DNA of 64,000 nucleotides from Anoxybacteroides rupiense (lineage in GTDB: Bacteria > Bacillota > Bacilli > Bacillales > Anoxybacillaceae): positions 62,001 through 126,000 of the forward strand of contig NZ_JACIDF010000009.1 of NCBI RefSeq assembly GCF_014196195.1, read 5' to 3'. Below, one piece after another: positions 26,484 through 36,196 of this stretch. The translations under genes and the position numbers were made by a program. Each line of letters opens with the position of its first letter. Position 1 is the first letter of the stretch. The notes under the pieces were generated by a model. The model had not been told where the DNA came from and did no database searches. It was given only the letters and a program-made list of their open reading frames with translations.

Positions 26484-26660
26484 CTATTCAAAAGCAGACA
26501 TTTTTTCGATGGTCGTCCATCCGGCGAAATCCCCAATCGCCTGCTCTTTGGAATGTTGCCACATCACGTTTATATCGTCAAGTGGAACCAATGCCATATC
26601 AGTTGAGAAAATAACAGCAAACGTGTAAACTGAATATTGCGCAGATGTGATCATAAGCTG
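26484..26660 (-). pseudogene. Possible gene fragment at the right edge of the accessory block
   Basis: The minus strand reads coding-like ...STDMALVPLDDINVMWQHSKEQAIGDFAGWTTIEKMSAFE to a stop at 26484, without a start or ribosome-binding site. I do not recognise the protein. It may be the tail of a gene cut by the insertion that separates ctpB from the M23 gene. Confidence 0.3.
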
Positions 26661-26759
26661 TACAAGCTGTTCATATAATGATGATAAAGGGCATCGCACG
26701 GCACGATTGTGTGGTGCCTTTCCTTGCATGGTGTAGTGTGGATAGAGGAGGAGAAAACG

Positions 26760-28208
26760 ATGAAGAAGCAAACGACAGCAGTGCTTATGGCTTTATCGAT
26801 GTTGGTCGGAGCTGGGGGAACCTATGCTGGTATACAGCTGACGGATCGTCATGAAAGTAGCAGCCTTTCCGTCCAATCGGAGCAAGCCACAAAGGAAACG
26901 GCGAAAAATGAGCAGGAAGAGCTCAAAAAAATCCAACAAGCTTATGAGCTCATTAAAAGCCGTTATGTGCAAAAGGTGGATGACCAAAAACTAATCGAAG
27001 GCGCGATTCAAGGGATGATCGGCACACTGAAAGATCCATATTCTGTATACATGGATGAAGAAACGGCTGAGCAATTTAATGAGTCCCTTGATTCCTCGTT
27101 TGAAGGAATTGGCGCAGAAGTAAGCATGGTGGACGGAAAAGTGACGATTGTCGCTCCATTTAAAAACTCTCCAGCCGAAAAAGCGGGGCTGAAGCCAAAC
27201 GATCAGATCGTGAAGGTGAACGGGCAAAGTCTGGAAGGACTTGATTTATATGAAGCGGTCTTAAAAATTCGCGGCAAAAAGGGAACGACGGTTCATTTGG
27301 ACATTCTTCGCCCGGGGATGAAGGATATGATTCGAGTCAACGTCGTACGCGATGAAATCCCAATTGAAACGGTCTACGATTCGCTCAAGACGTATAATGG
27401 CAAAAAAGTAGGATATTTAGAGATTACTTCATTCTCAGAAAATACAGCTCAAGATTTTAAAAAGAAATTAGAGAAATTAGAATCGGAAAAAATGGATGGA
27501 TTGGTCATCGATGTGCGCGGTAATCCGGGAGGCTACTTGCAAAGCGTAGAGGATATTTTAAAGCAGTTTATTCCGAAGGGCAAACCATATATTCAAATTG
27601 AGGACCGCAATGGCCGCAAGCAAAAGTTTTACTCCAATTTGACGGAGAAAAAGCCGTACCCGATTGTTGTGCTGATCGATAAAGGTAGCGCCTCAGCGTC
27701 GGAAATTTTAGCAGGTGCCATGAAAGAAGCCGGCGGTTATAAGCTGGTGGGGGAAACATCGTTTGGAAAAGGCACGGTGCAGCAGGCCATCCCGATGGGC
27801 GACGGCAGCAACTTAAAACTTACGCTTTATAAATGGTTGACTCCTGATGGAAATTGGATTCATAAAAAAGGAGTTAAGCCGGATGTGACTGTGGAGCAGC
27901 CGGAATACTTCCATGCCAGCCCGATTCATATTGATAAAGCCCTCCAATACAACATGAATAGTGAGCAAATTAAAAACGCCCAGCAAATGCTCAAAGGACT
28001 CGGTTTTGATCCGGGGCGTGAGGATGGATATTTCAGCGAGGAAACGGTAGAGGCCGTCAAGTCATTCCAACAAGAAAATAAAATTCCAGCTACAGGAAGC
28101 ATTGACAAGCAAACAGCTGAATTGCTTGAAACGAAAGTGCTGGAAGCGGTCCGTGATGATAAAAATGACAAACAGTTAAAAGAAGCGATGAAAGTGTTAT
28201 TCCAATAA
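26760..28208 (+). CDS. ctpB: C-terminal processing S41 peptidase CtpB
   Basis: A secreted, membrane-anchored serine protease, 482 residues; in B. subtilis CtpB acts in forespore-mother cell signalling by cleaving SpoIVFA. Signal/anchor helix at about 5-25, PDZ domain about 105-185, S41 protease core about 190-385 with catalytic Ser in GSASASEI (about 309-316) and Lys in GETSFGKGTVQQ, then a peptidoglycan-binding domain (about 400-460). ATG 26760 follows GAGGAGG. The upstream partner in related genomes, the M23 gene, is 12.6 kb away here. Confidence 0.95.
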   Translation: MKKQTTAVLMALSMLVGAGGTYAGIQLTDRHESSSLSVQSEQATKETAKNEQEELKKIQQAYELIKSRYVQKVDDQKLIEGAIQGMIGTLKDPYSVYMDEETAEQFNESLDSSFEGIGAEVSMVDGKVTIVAPFKNSPAEKAGLKPNDQIVKVNGQSLEGLDLYEAVLKIRGKKGTTVHLDILRPGMKDMIRVNVVRDEIPIETVYDSLKTYNGKKVGYLEITSFSENTAQDFKKKLEKLESEKMDGLVIDVRGNPGGYLQSVEDILKQFIPKGKPYIQIEDRNGRKQKFYSNLTEKKPYPIVVLIDKGSASASEILAGAMKEAGGYKLVGETSFGKGTVQQAIPMGDGSNLKLTLYKWLTPDGNWIHKKGVKPDVTVEQPEYFHASPIHIDKALQYNMNSEQIKNAQQMLKGLGFDPGREDGYFSEETVEAVKSFQQENKIPATGSIDKQTAELLETKVLEAVRDDKNDKQLKEAMKVLFQ

Positions 28209-28210
28209 TA

Positions 28211-28246
28211 CAAAGGGAACGGTTCGAAGCCGAATCGTTCCCTTTT
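28211..28246. terminator. Bidirectional terminator between ctpB and the gtrA gene
   Basis: AAGGGAACG...CGTTCCCTT stem, TTTTC on one side and A-rich on the other; the two genes converge here. Confidence 0.85.
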
Positions 28247-28644
28247 CATTTGATGAAGACGAGACGTTTTTGTCCAAGGTAATTGAAGATGGTATAAAGC
28301 GCTGTGCCGAATAAAATGGCCATATCATCGGTATACTGGGCGGGCAGAAGGGAAACCGTGCCCATCGTCCAGTGAGCTAGTTGTTTGCCTAGACGATAAG
28401 CAAAGAAGTAGGATACCATAATCACAAGTGCAAAACGAAAAGCGCTGCTGCTGATGGGTGCATGACTGCGAAATGTAAACAAACGATTTAAGCAGTAGCT
28501 GACGATGGCGCCAATCGTGTTGCCGATCAACGTGGCCCCCCAATAGGAAACATGAGCGAGATGAAGCAGCGTATACATGACAGACAATCCGACAGCGGTA
28601 TTAATCAACCCGACAAGCAAGAAGCGGAAGAACGAATGATTCAT
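28246..28644 (-). CDS. GtrA-family membrane protein (glycolipid flippase-like)
   Basis: A 132-residue protein with four hydrophobic helices and the GtrA signature RFLLVGLINTAVGL at residues 6-19. GtrA/GtcA proteins are thought to flip undecaprenyl-phosphate-linked sugars across the membrane. Its ATG overlaps the stop of the glycosyltransferase gene (ATGA), so the two are coupled. Third gene of a minus-strand cluster that starts with the DUF6044-type protein. Confidence 0.9.
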   Translation of the reverse strand: MNHSFFRFLLVGLINTAVGLSVMYTLLHLAHVSYWGATLIGNTIGAIVSYCLNRLFTFRSHAPISSSAFRFALVIMVSYFFAYRLGKQLAHWTMGTVSLLPAQYTDDMAILFGTALYTIFNYLGQKRLVFIK

Positions 28645-29630
28645 AGATGGATCCGCTCTTTCTGGTTTGTTTTCATTCGCAGAGAATATAAATTTTCTTC
28701 AATGGTAAACCGCGGTCTTCTTTTGACTTCTTGATAGATTTTTCCAATGTATTCTCCAATGAAACCGACGCTCATTAATAAAAGCCCTCCAATCAGCCAA
28801 ATTGAGATCATAATGGATGTCCATCCTGATTCGGCATATCCCAACAGCTTGACGATGAAAGCATAGAGACCAGCGATGCTGCTAAGAAGAAAAGAAAGAA
28901 AGCCGACAAATGTAATGAAGCGAATCGGCACGACACTAAACGAAGTCACTCCATCCAAGGCGAAAGCCAGCATTTTTTTCAATGGATATTTCGATTCTCC
29001 AGCAAAGCGTTCTTTTCGATCATAAAGCACTTGAGTCGAACGGAACCCCAGCAGCGGAACGATGCCGCGCAGAAATAGATTGGCTTCGTCATAACGGCTG
29101 AGCTCTTGCAGCGCCCGCCGGCTCATTAAGCGGAAATCAGCATGATTATAGATCAGAGCGATGCCCATTTTTTGCATCAATCGGTAAAAGCCTTGTGCGG
29201 TTGCCCGTTTGAACCATGTATCCGTGCTGCGGCTACGGCGCACACCGTATACAATATCAAAGCCTTCCCAATATTTTATAATAAATTCACGAATGGCCTG
29301 GATATCGTCTTGCAAATCAGCATCAATGGAAATAACGCAGTCCGAATACTCCATGGCCGCTTGAAGTCCAGCTAACAGCGCGCGTTGATGTCCAAAATTG
29401 CGCGATAGCTTAATTCCGGTGATCAGCGGATTTTTTTCGCTTTCCTCCAAGATAAGCTCCCATGTTCGGTCACGGCTGCCATCGTCGACAAACAATAGCT
29501 TGCTTTCAGAGGCAATCAGCTTCTCTTTTTGCAGCTGCTGTAATACACCGGTTAACTGTTTAGCTGTTTCTAAAAATACCTCTTCTTCGTTATAGCACGG
29601 TACCACAATGGTTAACACAGGCGTTTCCAT
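28641..29630 (-). CDS. GT2 glycosyltransferase, polyisoprenyl-phosphate type
   Basis: A 329-residue enzyme of the CsbB/YkcC/GtrB group that loads a sugar on undecaprenyl phosphate. The catalytic GT-A domain (about 5-235) has the nucleotide-sugar fold start LTIVVPCYNEEEVF, the metal-binding SIDADLQDD (about 95-103) and RLMSRRALQEL. Two C-terminal membrane helices (about 240-300) anchor it. AAGGAGGAGAG precedes the ATG. The sugar cannot be told from sequence. Confidence 0.92.
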   Translation of the reverse strand: METPVLTIVVPCYNEEEVFLETAKQLTGVLQQLQKEKLIASESKLLFVDDGSRDRTWELILEESEKNPLITGIKLSRNFGHQRALLAGLQAAMEYSDCVISIDADLQDDIQAIREFIIKYWEGFDIVYGVRRSRSTDTWFKRATAQGFYRLMQKMGIALIYNHADFRLMSRRALQELSRYDEANLFLRGIVPLLGFRSTQVLYDRKERFAGESKYPLKKMLAFALDGVTSFSVVPIRFITFVGFLSFLLSSIAGLYAFIVKLLGYAESGWTSIMISIWLIGGLLLMSVGFIGEYIGKIYQEVKRRPRFTIEENLYSLRMKTNQKERIHL

Positions 29631-29645
29631 TCCGTCTCTCCTCCT

Positions 29646-31334
29646 TTATTCCACTTCGTATAAATAGATTTTCCAAACAGATTGGGAGTCTTCAAATACT
29701 TTAAGCAGGCGCAGATGATTTTCTTTGGCATTCATAATAGGAACGGATGAAAAGAGATAGCGTCCGCCCATTTTCTTAAATACGTCTGTATGAAGTTCTA
29801 AATGGTAAATTTTCCTATGGGATGTTTTGCGAAAGCCATAATGCTTTCCAAGCTCCGCTGAGAAAATGTAGACACGATTGCCCCAGTGGTCGAAATAATC
29901 TTTCAGCTCTGGGCTCTTATCCAGCTCTTTCGCGATGATTTTGCGAAAAGAGTGTTTATACGACAATGGGTAAAAATTATTGTACGTATCCAATGTATAA
30001 AAGCCGTTATATTGCGCAATGGCCGGATGCAGGCCGATGCTGGCGACACGATAGGAGCTTGGCGGTTTTCCGATGTATTCTTTGATTTCATGAAATAAAT
30101 GCTCTGCATAAAATTCTTTAAATGACGGTGTGCCGCTGATACGGTAGCGAATTTCTTCATTGAATCCCCCTAACAACAGCGTTTGCAAAAGGATGGCGGC
30201 CATAGCCACCTGCTTCCAGCTTCTATTTCGGCGCCATAGTATTTGCAAGGCTAAAGCAAAGTCTAAATAAATGACCAAAGGCCGCAAAAAATGGAAACGA
30301 GCGAAATTAAAGGTGTTCAGCAACGCAAATCGTTCTTTGAGCGGCTGCCAGCCTTTATAAAACCAAAAGGCGTACCAAACGGATAAAACAAAGTTTAGAA
30401 TGAATAAAAACAAAAAACGTCTTTCGAGCTCCCCTTTCTTTGCTCTTAGGATGAAAGCAAAGGCAAGGAACAGAATGGGCTGAATGATAAAAGTATGCAC
30501 GGTCATCACATGGGTATGACCAAGAAAATAGTTTTTAAATACAAGATGGATCGTATGCCAAAATCCAAGCTTTGAGGACACAAATTCGTTTCGGCTAGTC
30601 GGCTCATGGCTAAAAAGCAACGAATAGACAAGGCGGTATTCGATGGCCAAGAATAGGCTTGTCATGAACACGATACTGCCGAGAAACGGAATATTCCATT
30701 GTTTTTTGCCAACCGCATCACGAAGCCAAAGAAGCCCCATCGCCGTTAAGAAAAAGAAAAAGCCGAGCACAAAGCTTGCATAGAACGGAAGAAGGGCAAG
30801 GGTGGCCCATTCCTTCCATGACGCTTGACGGTTTCGAATGGACAGAAAAGCCCAAAGTGCCAGCGGCATGCCGAGGGTGCTAAGCATTCCCGACGGCCAG
30901 AAAGGAGTCAAAGCGAAGGTGAGCGCTGCTCCGACGCGAATAAGATAAGCTTCTTTTTCCCTAAGAAAATGCCGCTTTAATAAAAGATACATCCCCAGAA
31001 AAGCGAAGCCGCGCGTAATGGTCTGGCTGACGGCATACGCTACCATGGACGGAAGCAACGCGTGAAGCCAAACGATGCCGCTAAATTCAGTGCCATAGGC
31101 ATTGCGCGGCAGTCCGTTAATGACTTGCGGAATCGTTGCGTTGATGGATCCAAATAGTTCTCCGCTTCGTACAAGCACCTTGTACCAAGCAATATTGGAA
31201 TCTAAATTATCATGAACGCGAATATGTGCATTTTCTCCTAAAATATAAAGCGGAGAAAGATAAAGAATGATAAGAAAAATGGCGATCCATATGGCGATCC
31301 GTTCTCGTTTTTCCACAATCGAATGCTCTTGCAT
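29646..31334 (-). CDS. Polytopic membrane protein, DUF6044/YkoS type
   Basis: A 562-residue protein with about ten to twelve membrane helices (residues about 10-390) and a C-terminal extracytoplasmic domain of about 160 residues (HPAIAQYNGFYTLDTYNNFYPL). The LGENAHIRVHDNLDSNIAWYK segment after the first helix, with acidic residues in the first external loop, fits GT-C glycosyltransferases. With the GT2 enzyme and GtrA it completes a three-component wall-glycosylation system as described for CsbB/YfhO/GtcA and YkoT/YkoS in Bacillus. ATG 31334 follows AGGAG at 12 bases, a rather long spacing. DUF assignment is from memory. Confidence 0.75.
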   Translation of the reverse strand: MQEHSIVEKRERIAIWIAIFLIILYLSPLYILGENAHIRVHDNLDSNIAWYKVLVRSGELFGSINATIPQVINGLPRNAYGTEFSGIVWLHALLPSMVAYAVSQTITRGFAFLGMYLLLKRHFLREKEAYLIRVGAALTFALTPFWPSGMLSTLGMPLALWAFLSIRNRQASWKEWATLALLPFYASFVLGFFFFLTAMGLLWLRDAVGKKQWNIPFLGSIVFMTSLFLAIEYRLVYSLLFSHEPTSRNEFVSSKLGFWHTIHLVFKNYFLGHTHVMTVHTFIIQPILFLAFAFILRAKKGELERRFLFLFILNFVLSVWYAFWFYKGWQPLKERFALLNTFNFARFHFLRPLVIYLDFALALQILWRRNRSWKQVAMAAILLQTLLLGGFNEEIRYRISGTPSFKEFYAEHLFHEIKEYIGKPPSSYRVASIGLHPAIAQYNGFYTLDTYNNFYPLSYKHSFRKIIAKELDKSPELKDYFDHWGNRVYIFSAELGKHYGFRKTSHRKIYHLELHTDVFKKMGGRYLFSSVPIMNAKENHLRLLKVFEDSQSVWKIYLYEVE

Positions 31335-31691
31335 GGACCATCTCTGCTCCTTTCTTGCTGATGATTCATGTAATGGAATATCAATATTTCTCGCGCCTGA
31401 TACCGACAATGACGGCTGGAAGATGCAAGAACTTCTGTTTCGTTACGCATCATGCCAAAAAAAAGCGGTCATGGCGATCCGGTTTGCCGATGGCCGAAAC
31501 ATAGAATCTGCCCATTACATTTTGATTTTCTTGGCAGCGGCATTCATTATAAACAAATAGAATTAAAAAAACATAAGAAATGGATAAAAATAAGGAGAAG
31601 GAAAAATAGAGTTCCATTCATTGTAATTTTCATATACATAGAGGTGACCGAGAAAAGCGGGGAATGATAAGTAGCCATTTCATTGGATTGA
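31335..31691. other. Divergent-tail intergenic region
   Basis: About 360 bases between the glycosylation cluster and the racA terminator. Short ORFs lack support. A minus-strand TATAAT near 31546 may be the cluster's -10. Confidence 0.4.
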
Positions 31692-31745
31692 CGAATAAAA
31701 AAATCCCAAGAATGCCATTTTATCAACATTCTTAGGATTTTAATT
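31692..31745 (-). terminator. Terminator of racA
   Basis: AAAATCCCAAGAATG (31700-31714) pairs with CATTCTTAGGATTTT (31727-31741); the minus-strand transcript then has a T-run. Confidence 0.75.
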
Positions 31746-31829
31746 TGGGAACATATCACGTGAAAATAAGATGGAAGCATATTGTGATGTTATTAGATAT
31801 TGAACGTTCATGTGTTAGAGATGAAAGGT

Positions 31830-32333
31830 TCACACAAATAAGCCGATAATTCGGCCTACGCCGCGGCGTTTTTGCTTTTTAGACAAAGAATCGTCCGCTT
31901 CGCGCTTCTCATTGGCTTCTTCCAGCAGGGAGATGCGTTGTTCAAGCTGACGGATGTAAGAATGCAGCTCTTCAATTTCGCGGCGGTGCTGCAACAGTTG
32001 AACGGATACAACTTCATCTGCTTTTTGCTCAAGCTGGCGTTCAATGCGTTGAAAACGTGAGGTGAATTCGTTTAGATGTGGTTGAAGATGAGTGGAGAAA
32101 AAGTCTTCTGGGCACAGAATGTTTTTTTCATTTTCTTCTTCTGTTTCGCACTCTTCAAGAGCCGCTCCTTGCTCAAATTTGATCTGTTCAAGCAATGCAA
32201 GTGTTTCAGAATCGAATATGTAATGTCCTGCTTCGTTTTTTTTGCATGGAATCTCGTATTTTTTAACCCAGCGCTGAATCGTTTTAGGCGATACTCCAAG
32301 CCGCTTGGCAACATTGCTCGTTTTTAGTTCCAT
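31830..32333 (-). CDS. racA: Chromosome-anchoring protein RacA
   Basis: RacA ties the origin region to the cell pole during sporulation through DivIVA. It has 167 residues: an N-terminal MerR-like helix-turn-helix (TSNVAKRLGVSPKTIQRWVKKYEIP, about 4-28), a coiled coil (about 85-145) and a basic tail (KKQKRRGVGRIIGLFV). This layout and the HTH sequence match B. subtilis RacA. AGGAGGAAAAACC precedes the ATG. Confidence 0.88.
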   Translation of the reverse strand: MELKTSNVAKRLGVSPKTIQRWVKKYEIPCKKNEAGHYIFDSETLALLEQIKFEQGAALEECETEEENEKNILCPEDFFSTHLQPHLNEFTSRFQRIERQLEQKADEVVSVQLLQHRREIEELHSYIRQLEQRISLLEEANEKREADDSLSKKQKRRGVGRIIGLFV

Positions 32334-32572
32334 GGTTTTTCCTCCTCTTTTCTTTCCTTGTCTATATCATTTTTTCCATCGAATGTCCAAATTCCTTTTA
32401 CGATGACAAAACTAGTGCTCATTCGGCAAAGAAAGTGGGAATAGGAAAAAATTCGCCATTTGTCGAATAACATATAAAAAAATATGCAGCCAATCGTATG
32501 ATTTGTAGAAGCGATTTGCTAGAATGAAAAGTAGATCAGTAGATACGTTCATGATGATCGGAGGTGAAGCCC

Positions 32573-33766
32573 ATGCTTGGCATGTGGGGGATGGAACTTT
32601 TGAAAGGAGTCGGGCGGTTGTTGACCGAGCCCCTTTTGTATTATGGCGTGCTGCTTGCGGCTTTCGTCGGCTGGCGTCGAATGAATAAAGAGCGGAAGCA
32701 TTTTCATATTCGCGTATATGGCTGGTTTCAGGAAAGTGTCTTTTTTTGGCGCAGCGGTTGGGCCGTTGGCTTGTTTCTTTCCATCGTGACGGTAGTGTCT
32801 GGAATGGCGGTACCCCACGATGTGTTGCTGCTGCTTTTTTATGTGACGGTTTTGCTGAGCTTGACAGGACAGATGCGGTTACTATCTCCTGCTTATACGG
32901 TTGGGGGATTGGTTTTGCTTGCAGCTGGTTTTATGAAATACGGAGGCGCTTGGCCGTTGGTTTCAAAATATGTGGAAAGCCTTCACGAGGCGCCTATATC
33001 CGTTTTCATATGGCTGCTTGCATTGCTGTTATTTGCCGAGGGGTTTCTCATTTTGCGAAACGGAGCAGTGGCTACTTCTCCGCAGCTTGCTAAAAGCAAG
33101 AGGGGGCTTATGATTGGAGAACATTGGGTAGATAGGATTTGGTTTGTGCCTGTGCTTCTGCCCATTCCCAATGGCCCGCTCTCTTCGCCTTTTTCATGGT
33201 GGCCATTGTTTTCGGGCGTGGATCATTCATATTCATTCGCTTTGGTGCCATTTTTGCTCGGCTTCTCGCAGCATATGCAAGGCATGCATCCACGAGCCTC
33301 TATTCAAATGGCCGGCCGTCGCGTGCTCTGGTTAGCGGCCGCTGTCTGCGCGGGAGCTTTGGCGTCTTCTTGGTTTCCTTCCTTAGGAATCGCGGTTGCA
33401 GCTGCGGCGTTGATTGCTAGAGAATGTCTGGCTTTTTGGCAGCATCGGCAAGACCGTTCCCGTCCCCCGTATTTTTCACAGCAAGAGCAGGGATTGGTTA
33501 TTTTAGGAATTTTACCAGAATCGAAGGCTGAAAAAATCGGGCTGAAAATCGGCGAAGTGATTGCGAAAGTGAACGGCATACCCGTTAAAACGGAAAAAGA
33601 ATTTTATGAGGCATTGCAGCATAACCGCGCTTTTTGTAAGCTAGAGGTGTTGGATCAAAATGCGGAAGTCCGTTTTGTCCAAGGAGCGTTATATGAAAAT
33701 GAGCATCACGAGCTTGGATTGTTGTTTGTGCAAACGCGGGAAAAATGGACATCGGAAGCTGTATAG
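32573..33766 (+). CDS. minJ: Cell-division topology protein MinJ
   Basis: MinJ links DivIVA to MinCD and keeps division away from poles and completed septa. The 397-residue product has about seven to eight membrane helices (residues about 5-285) and a C-terminal PDZ domain (about 300-375; QGLVILGILPESKAEKIGLKIGEVIAKVNG). ATG 32573 is used because GTG at 32564 lies inside the GGAGGTG ribosome-binding site. csbA and uvrB follow, as near B. subtilis minJ. No swrA gene is seen before it. Confidence 0.85.
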   Translation: MLGMWGMELLKGVGRLLTEPLLYYGVLLAAFVGWRRMNKERKHFHIRVYGWFQESVFFWRSGWAVGLFLSIVTVVSGMAVPHDVLLLLFYVTVLLSLTGQMRLLSPAYTVGGLVLLAAGFMKYGGAWPLVSKYVESLHEAPISVFIWLLALLLFAEGFLILRNGAVATSPQLAKSKRGLMIGEHWVDRIWFVPVLLPIPNGPLSSPFSWWPLFSGVDHSYSFALVPFLLGFSQHMQGMHPRASIQMAGRRVLWLAAAVCAGALASSWFPSLGIAVAAAALIARECLAFWQHRQDRSRPPYFSQQEQGLVILGILPESKAEKIGLKIGEVIAKVNGIPVKTEKEFYEALQHNRAFCKLEVLDQNAEVRFVQGALYENEHHELGLLFVQTREKWTSEAV

Positions 33767-33782
33767 ATAAGGGGTTTTGCTT

Positions 33783-34004
33783 ATGTGGTTTCTCGTTGCA
33801 TTAATCGTGCCGTTTTTGCTAGTGCTGCTTTTTACTCGCGTCACTTATAATCATTATGTGGGGACGCTGCTGACAGTGGCGCTGTTAGTAGCTTCTTATG
33901 TCAAAGGATATACAAACGAGCTTCATGAAGTGTTAGCGGATATTGCGTCGACAACGGCAGGCTTTTTATATGCAGAGAAAATGGTAAAAAAATTTAAAAA
34001 ATAA
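33783..34004 (+). CDS. csbA: General stress membrane protein CsbA
   Basis: A 73-residue protein with two to three hydrophobic helices; TRVTYNHYVGTLLTVALLVASYVKGYT matches B. subtilis CsbA closely. Function unknown; SigB-controlled in B. subtilis. ATG 33783 is spaced eight bases from AAGGGG; TTG at 33777 is too close. Follows minJ by 16 bases and precedes uvrB as in B. subtilis. Confidence 0.88.
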   Translation: MWFLVALIVPFLLVLLFTRVTYNHYVGTLLTVALLVASYVKGYTNELHEVLADIASTTAGFLYAEKMVKKFKK

Positions 34005-34008
34005 GAAG

Positions 34009-34058
34009 AAAGCCACCGCAAAAGATCGATTGAACCATTCTTTTGCGGTGGCTTTTGT
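34009..34058 (+). terminator. Terminator of minJ-csbA
   Basis: Seventeen-base stem AAAGCCACCGCAAAAGA with its complement, then TTTTG. Confidence 0.9.
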
Positions 34059-34120
34059 TATTGCAGCCAAAGAGATGGAAATAGCTGTTCGCTCTGTAAG
34101 GCTTACGAAAGTTTTGGAAA

Positions 34121-34134
34121 CGAATATAAGTTCG
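34121..34134. promoter_or_regulatory. LexA (SOS) box upstream of uvrBA
   Basis: CGAATATAAGTTCG matches the Bacillus LexA/DinR box CGAAC-N4-GTTCG with one change. A TACAAT -10 candidate lies about 35 bases downstream. Confidence 0.7.
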
Positions 34135-34206
34135 TATTTTTTGTGCATCTTAAGCATTCATGTGGTACAATACAATTAGGATGAATACGAAGGGGGCTTT
34201 GCGCAG

Positions 34207-36186
34207 GTGAAAGACCATTTTCAATTAGTATCAGCCTATCAGCCGCAAGGCGACCAGCCAAAGGCAATTGCTAAGCTGGTGGAAGGAATTTTGAACGGTA
34301 CGAAGCATCAAACGCTATTAGGAGCGACAGGAACAGGAAAGACCTTTACCATTTCTAACGTCATCCAGAAGGTGAATAAACCGACGCTGGTCATTGCTCA
34401 TAATAAAACATTGGCGGGCCAGCTATATAGTGAATTGAAGGAGTTTTTTCCAAATAATGCAGTTGAGTATTTTGTGAGCTACTATGACTACTATCAGCCG
34501 GAAGCGTATGTGCCGCAGACGGATACGTATATTGAAAAGGACGCAAGCATCAACGATGAAATTGATAAGCTGCGGCATTCGGCCACATCTGCTTTATTTG
34601 AGCGGCGCGATGTCATTATTGTGGCCAGTGTATCATGCATTTACGGCTTGGGTTCTCCGGAAGAATATCGAGAGCTTGTCGTATCTTTGCGGACAGGGAT
34701 GGAAATCGAAAGAAACGAATTGCTGCGCCGTTTAGTCGATGTGCAGTATACGCGCAATGACATTGATTTTCAGCGGGGAACGTTTCGCGTTCGCGGTGAT
34801 GTCGTCGAAATTTTTCCGGCTTCGCGCGACGAGCATTGCATTCGTGTCGAGTTTTTTGGCGATGAGATTGAACGGATTCGCGAGGTAGATGCGCTGACGG
34901 GAGAAATTATCGGAGAGCGGGAGCATGTTGCGATTTTCCCAGCTTCCCACTTCGTCACGCGCGATGAAAAAATGCAGCTGGCGATTCAAAATATCGAGCA
35001 AGAGCTGGAAGAACGCTTGAAGGAGTTGCGGGAGCAGGGCAAGCTGTTGGAAGCGCAGCGGCTTGAGCAGCGCACGCGCTATGATCTTGAAATGATGCGG
35101 GAAATGGGCTTTTGTTCAGGAATTGAAAACTACTCACGCCATTTAACATTGCGCCCGCCAGGATCGACTCCTTATACGCTGCTCGATTATTTTCCAGACG
35201 ATTTTTTAATTGTGATTGATGAATCGCACGTCACACTGCCGCAGATTCGCGGGATGTATAATGGCGACAAAGCACGCAAACAGGTGCTGGTCGATCACGG
35301 CTTCCGCCTGCCGTCAGCGCTTGACAACCGTCCGCTGACGTTTGAAGAGTTTGAGAAAAAAGTGAACCAAATTATTTATGTGTCGGCAACGCCGGGACCA
35401 TACGAATTGGAGCATAGTCCGGAAATGGTCGAGCAAATTATTCGGCCGACCGGGCTTTTGGATCCGACGATTGATGTTCGTCCAATTCAAGGGCAAATAG
35501 ATGACTTGATCGATGAAATTCATGAACGCGTGAAGCGGAATGAGCGAACACTAGTGACGACGCTCACGAAAAAAATGGCGGAAGATTTAACCGATTACTT
35601 GAAGGAAATAGGGATTAAGGTGGCCTATTTGCATTCGGAAATTAAAACGCTTGAACGCATTGAAATCATCCGCGACCTGCGCATCGGCAAATACGACGTG
35701 CTTGTTGGCATTAACTTGTTAAGAGAGGGATTGGATATTCCGGAGGTGTCGCTTGTCGCGATTTTAGATGCTGATAAGGAAGGATTTTTGCGTTCAGAGC
35801 GTTCGCTGATCCAGACGATTGGACGAGCGGCCCGCAATGCTAACGGTCATGTGATTATGTATGCCGATACGATCACCAAATCGATGGAGATTGCGATCAA
35901 TGAAACAAAACGGCGCCGTTCCATCCAAGAGGCCTATAACCGTGAGCATGGCATCGTACCGAAGACGATTCAAAAGGGGATTCGTGATGTTATTCGTGCG
36001 ACGTATGCGGCTGAACAGCCAGAGTCGTACGAGGTGAAGCCGGATCGCCGCAAATGGACGAAAAAAGAACGGGAGCAGCTTGTGGCGAACTTAGAAAAAG
36101 AAATGAAAGAAGCGGCCAAAGCGCTTGACTTTGAACGCGCGGCCGAGCTTCGCGATTTAATTTTTGAACTCAAAGCGGAAGGATGA
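34207..36186 (+). CDS. uvrB: Excinuclease ABC subunit B
   Basis: DNA helicase-like damage verification subunit of nucleotide excision repair, 659 residues. Walker A GATGTGKT (about 39-46), the beta-hairpin [12 protein letters not shown] (about 92-103) that inserts between strands, DESHVTLPQ, helicase motifs [12 protein letters not shown] and QTIGRAARN, and the C-terminal UVR domain ([22 protein letters not shown]) that contacts UvrC. GTG start after AGGGGG. It reads like the Geobacillus protein throughout. Confidence 0.99.
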   Translation: MKDHFQLVSAYQPQGDQPKAIAKLVEGILNGTKHQTLLGATGTGKTFTISNVIQKVNKPTLVIAHNKTLAGQLYSELKEFFPNNAVEYFVSYYDYYQPEAYVPQTDTYIEKDASINDEIDKLRHSATSALFERRDVIIVASVSCIYGLGSPEEYRELVVSLRTGMEIERNELLRRLVDVQYTRNDIDFQRGTFRVRGDVVEIFPASRDEHCIRVEFFGDEIERIREVDALTGEIIGEREHVAIFPASHFVTRDEKMQLAIQNIEQELEERLKELREQGKLLEAQRLEQRTRYDLEMMREMGFCSGIENYSRHLTLRPPGSTPYTLLDYFPDDFLIVIDESHVTLPQIRGMYNGDKARKQVLVDHGFRLPSALDNRPLTFEEFEKKVNQIIYVSATPGPYELEHSPEMVEQIIRPTGLLDPTIDVRPIQGQIDDLIDEIHERVKRNERTLVTTLTKKMAEDLTDYLKEIGIKVAYLHSEIKTLERIEIIRDLRIGKYDVLVGINLLREGLDIPEVSLVAILDADKEGFLRSERSLIQTIGRAARNANGHVIMYADTITKSMEIAINETKRRRSIQEAYNREHGIVPKTIQKGIRDVIRATYAAEQPESYEVKPDRRKWTKKEREQLVANLEKEMKEAAKALDFERAAELRDLIFELKAEG

Positions 36187-36196
36187 TCAAAAGCTT

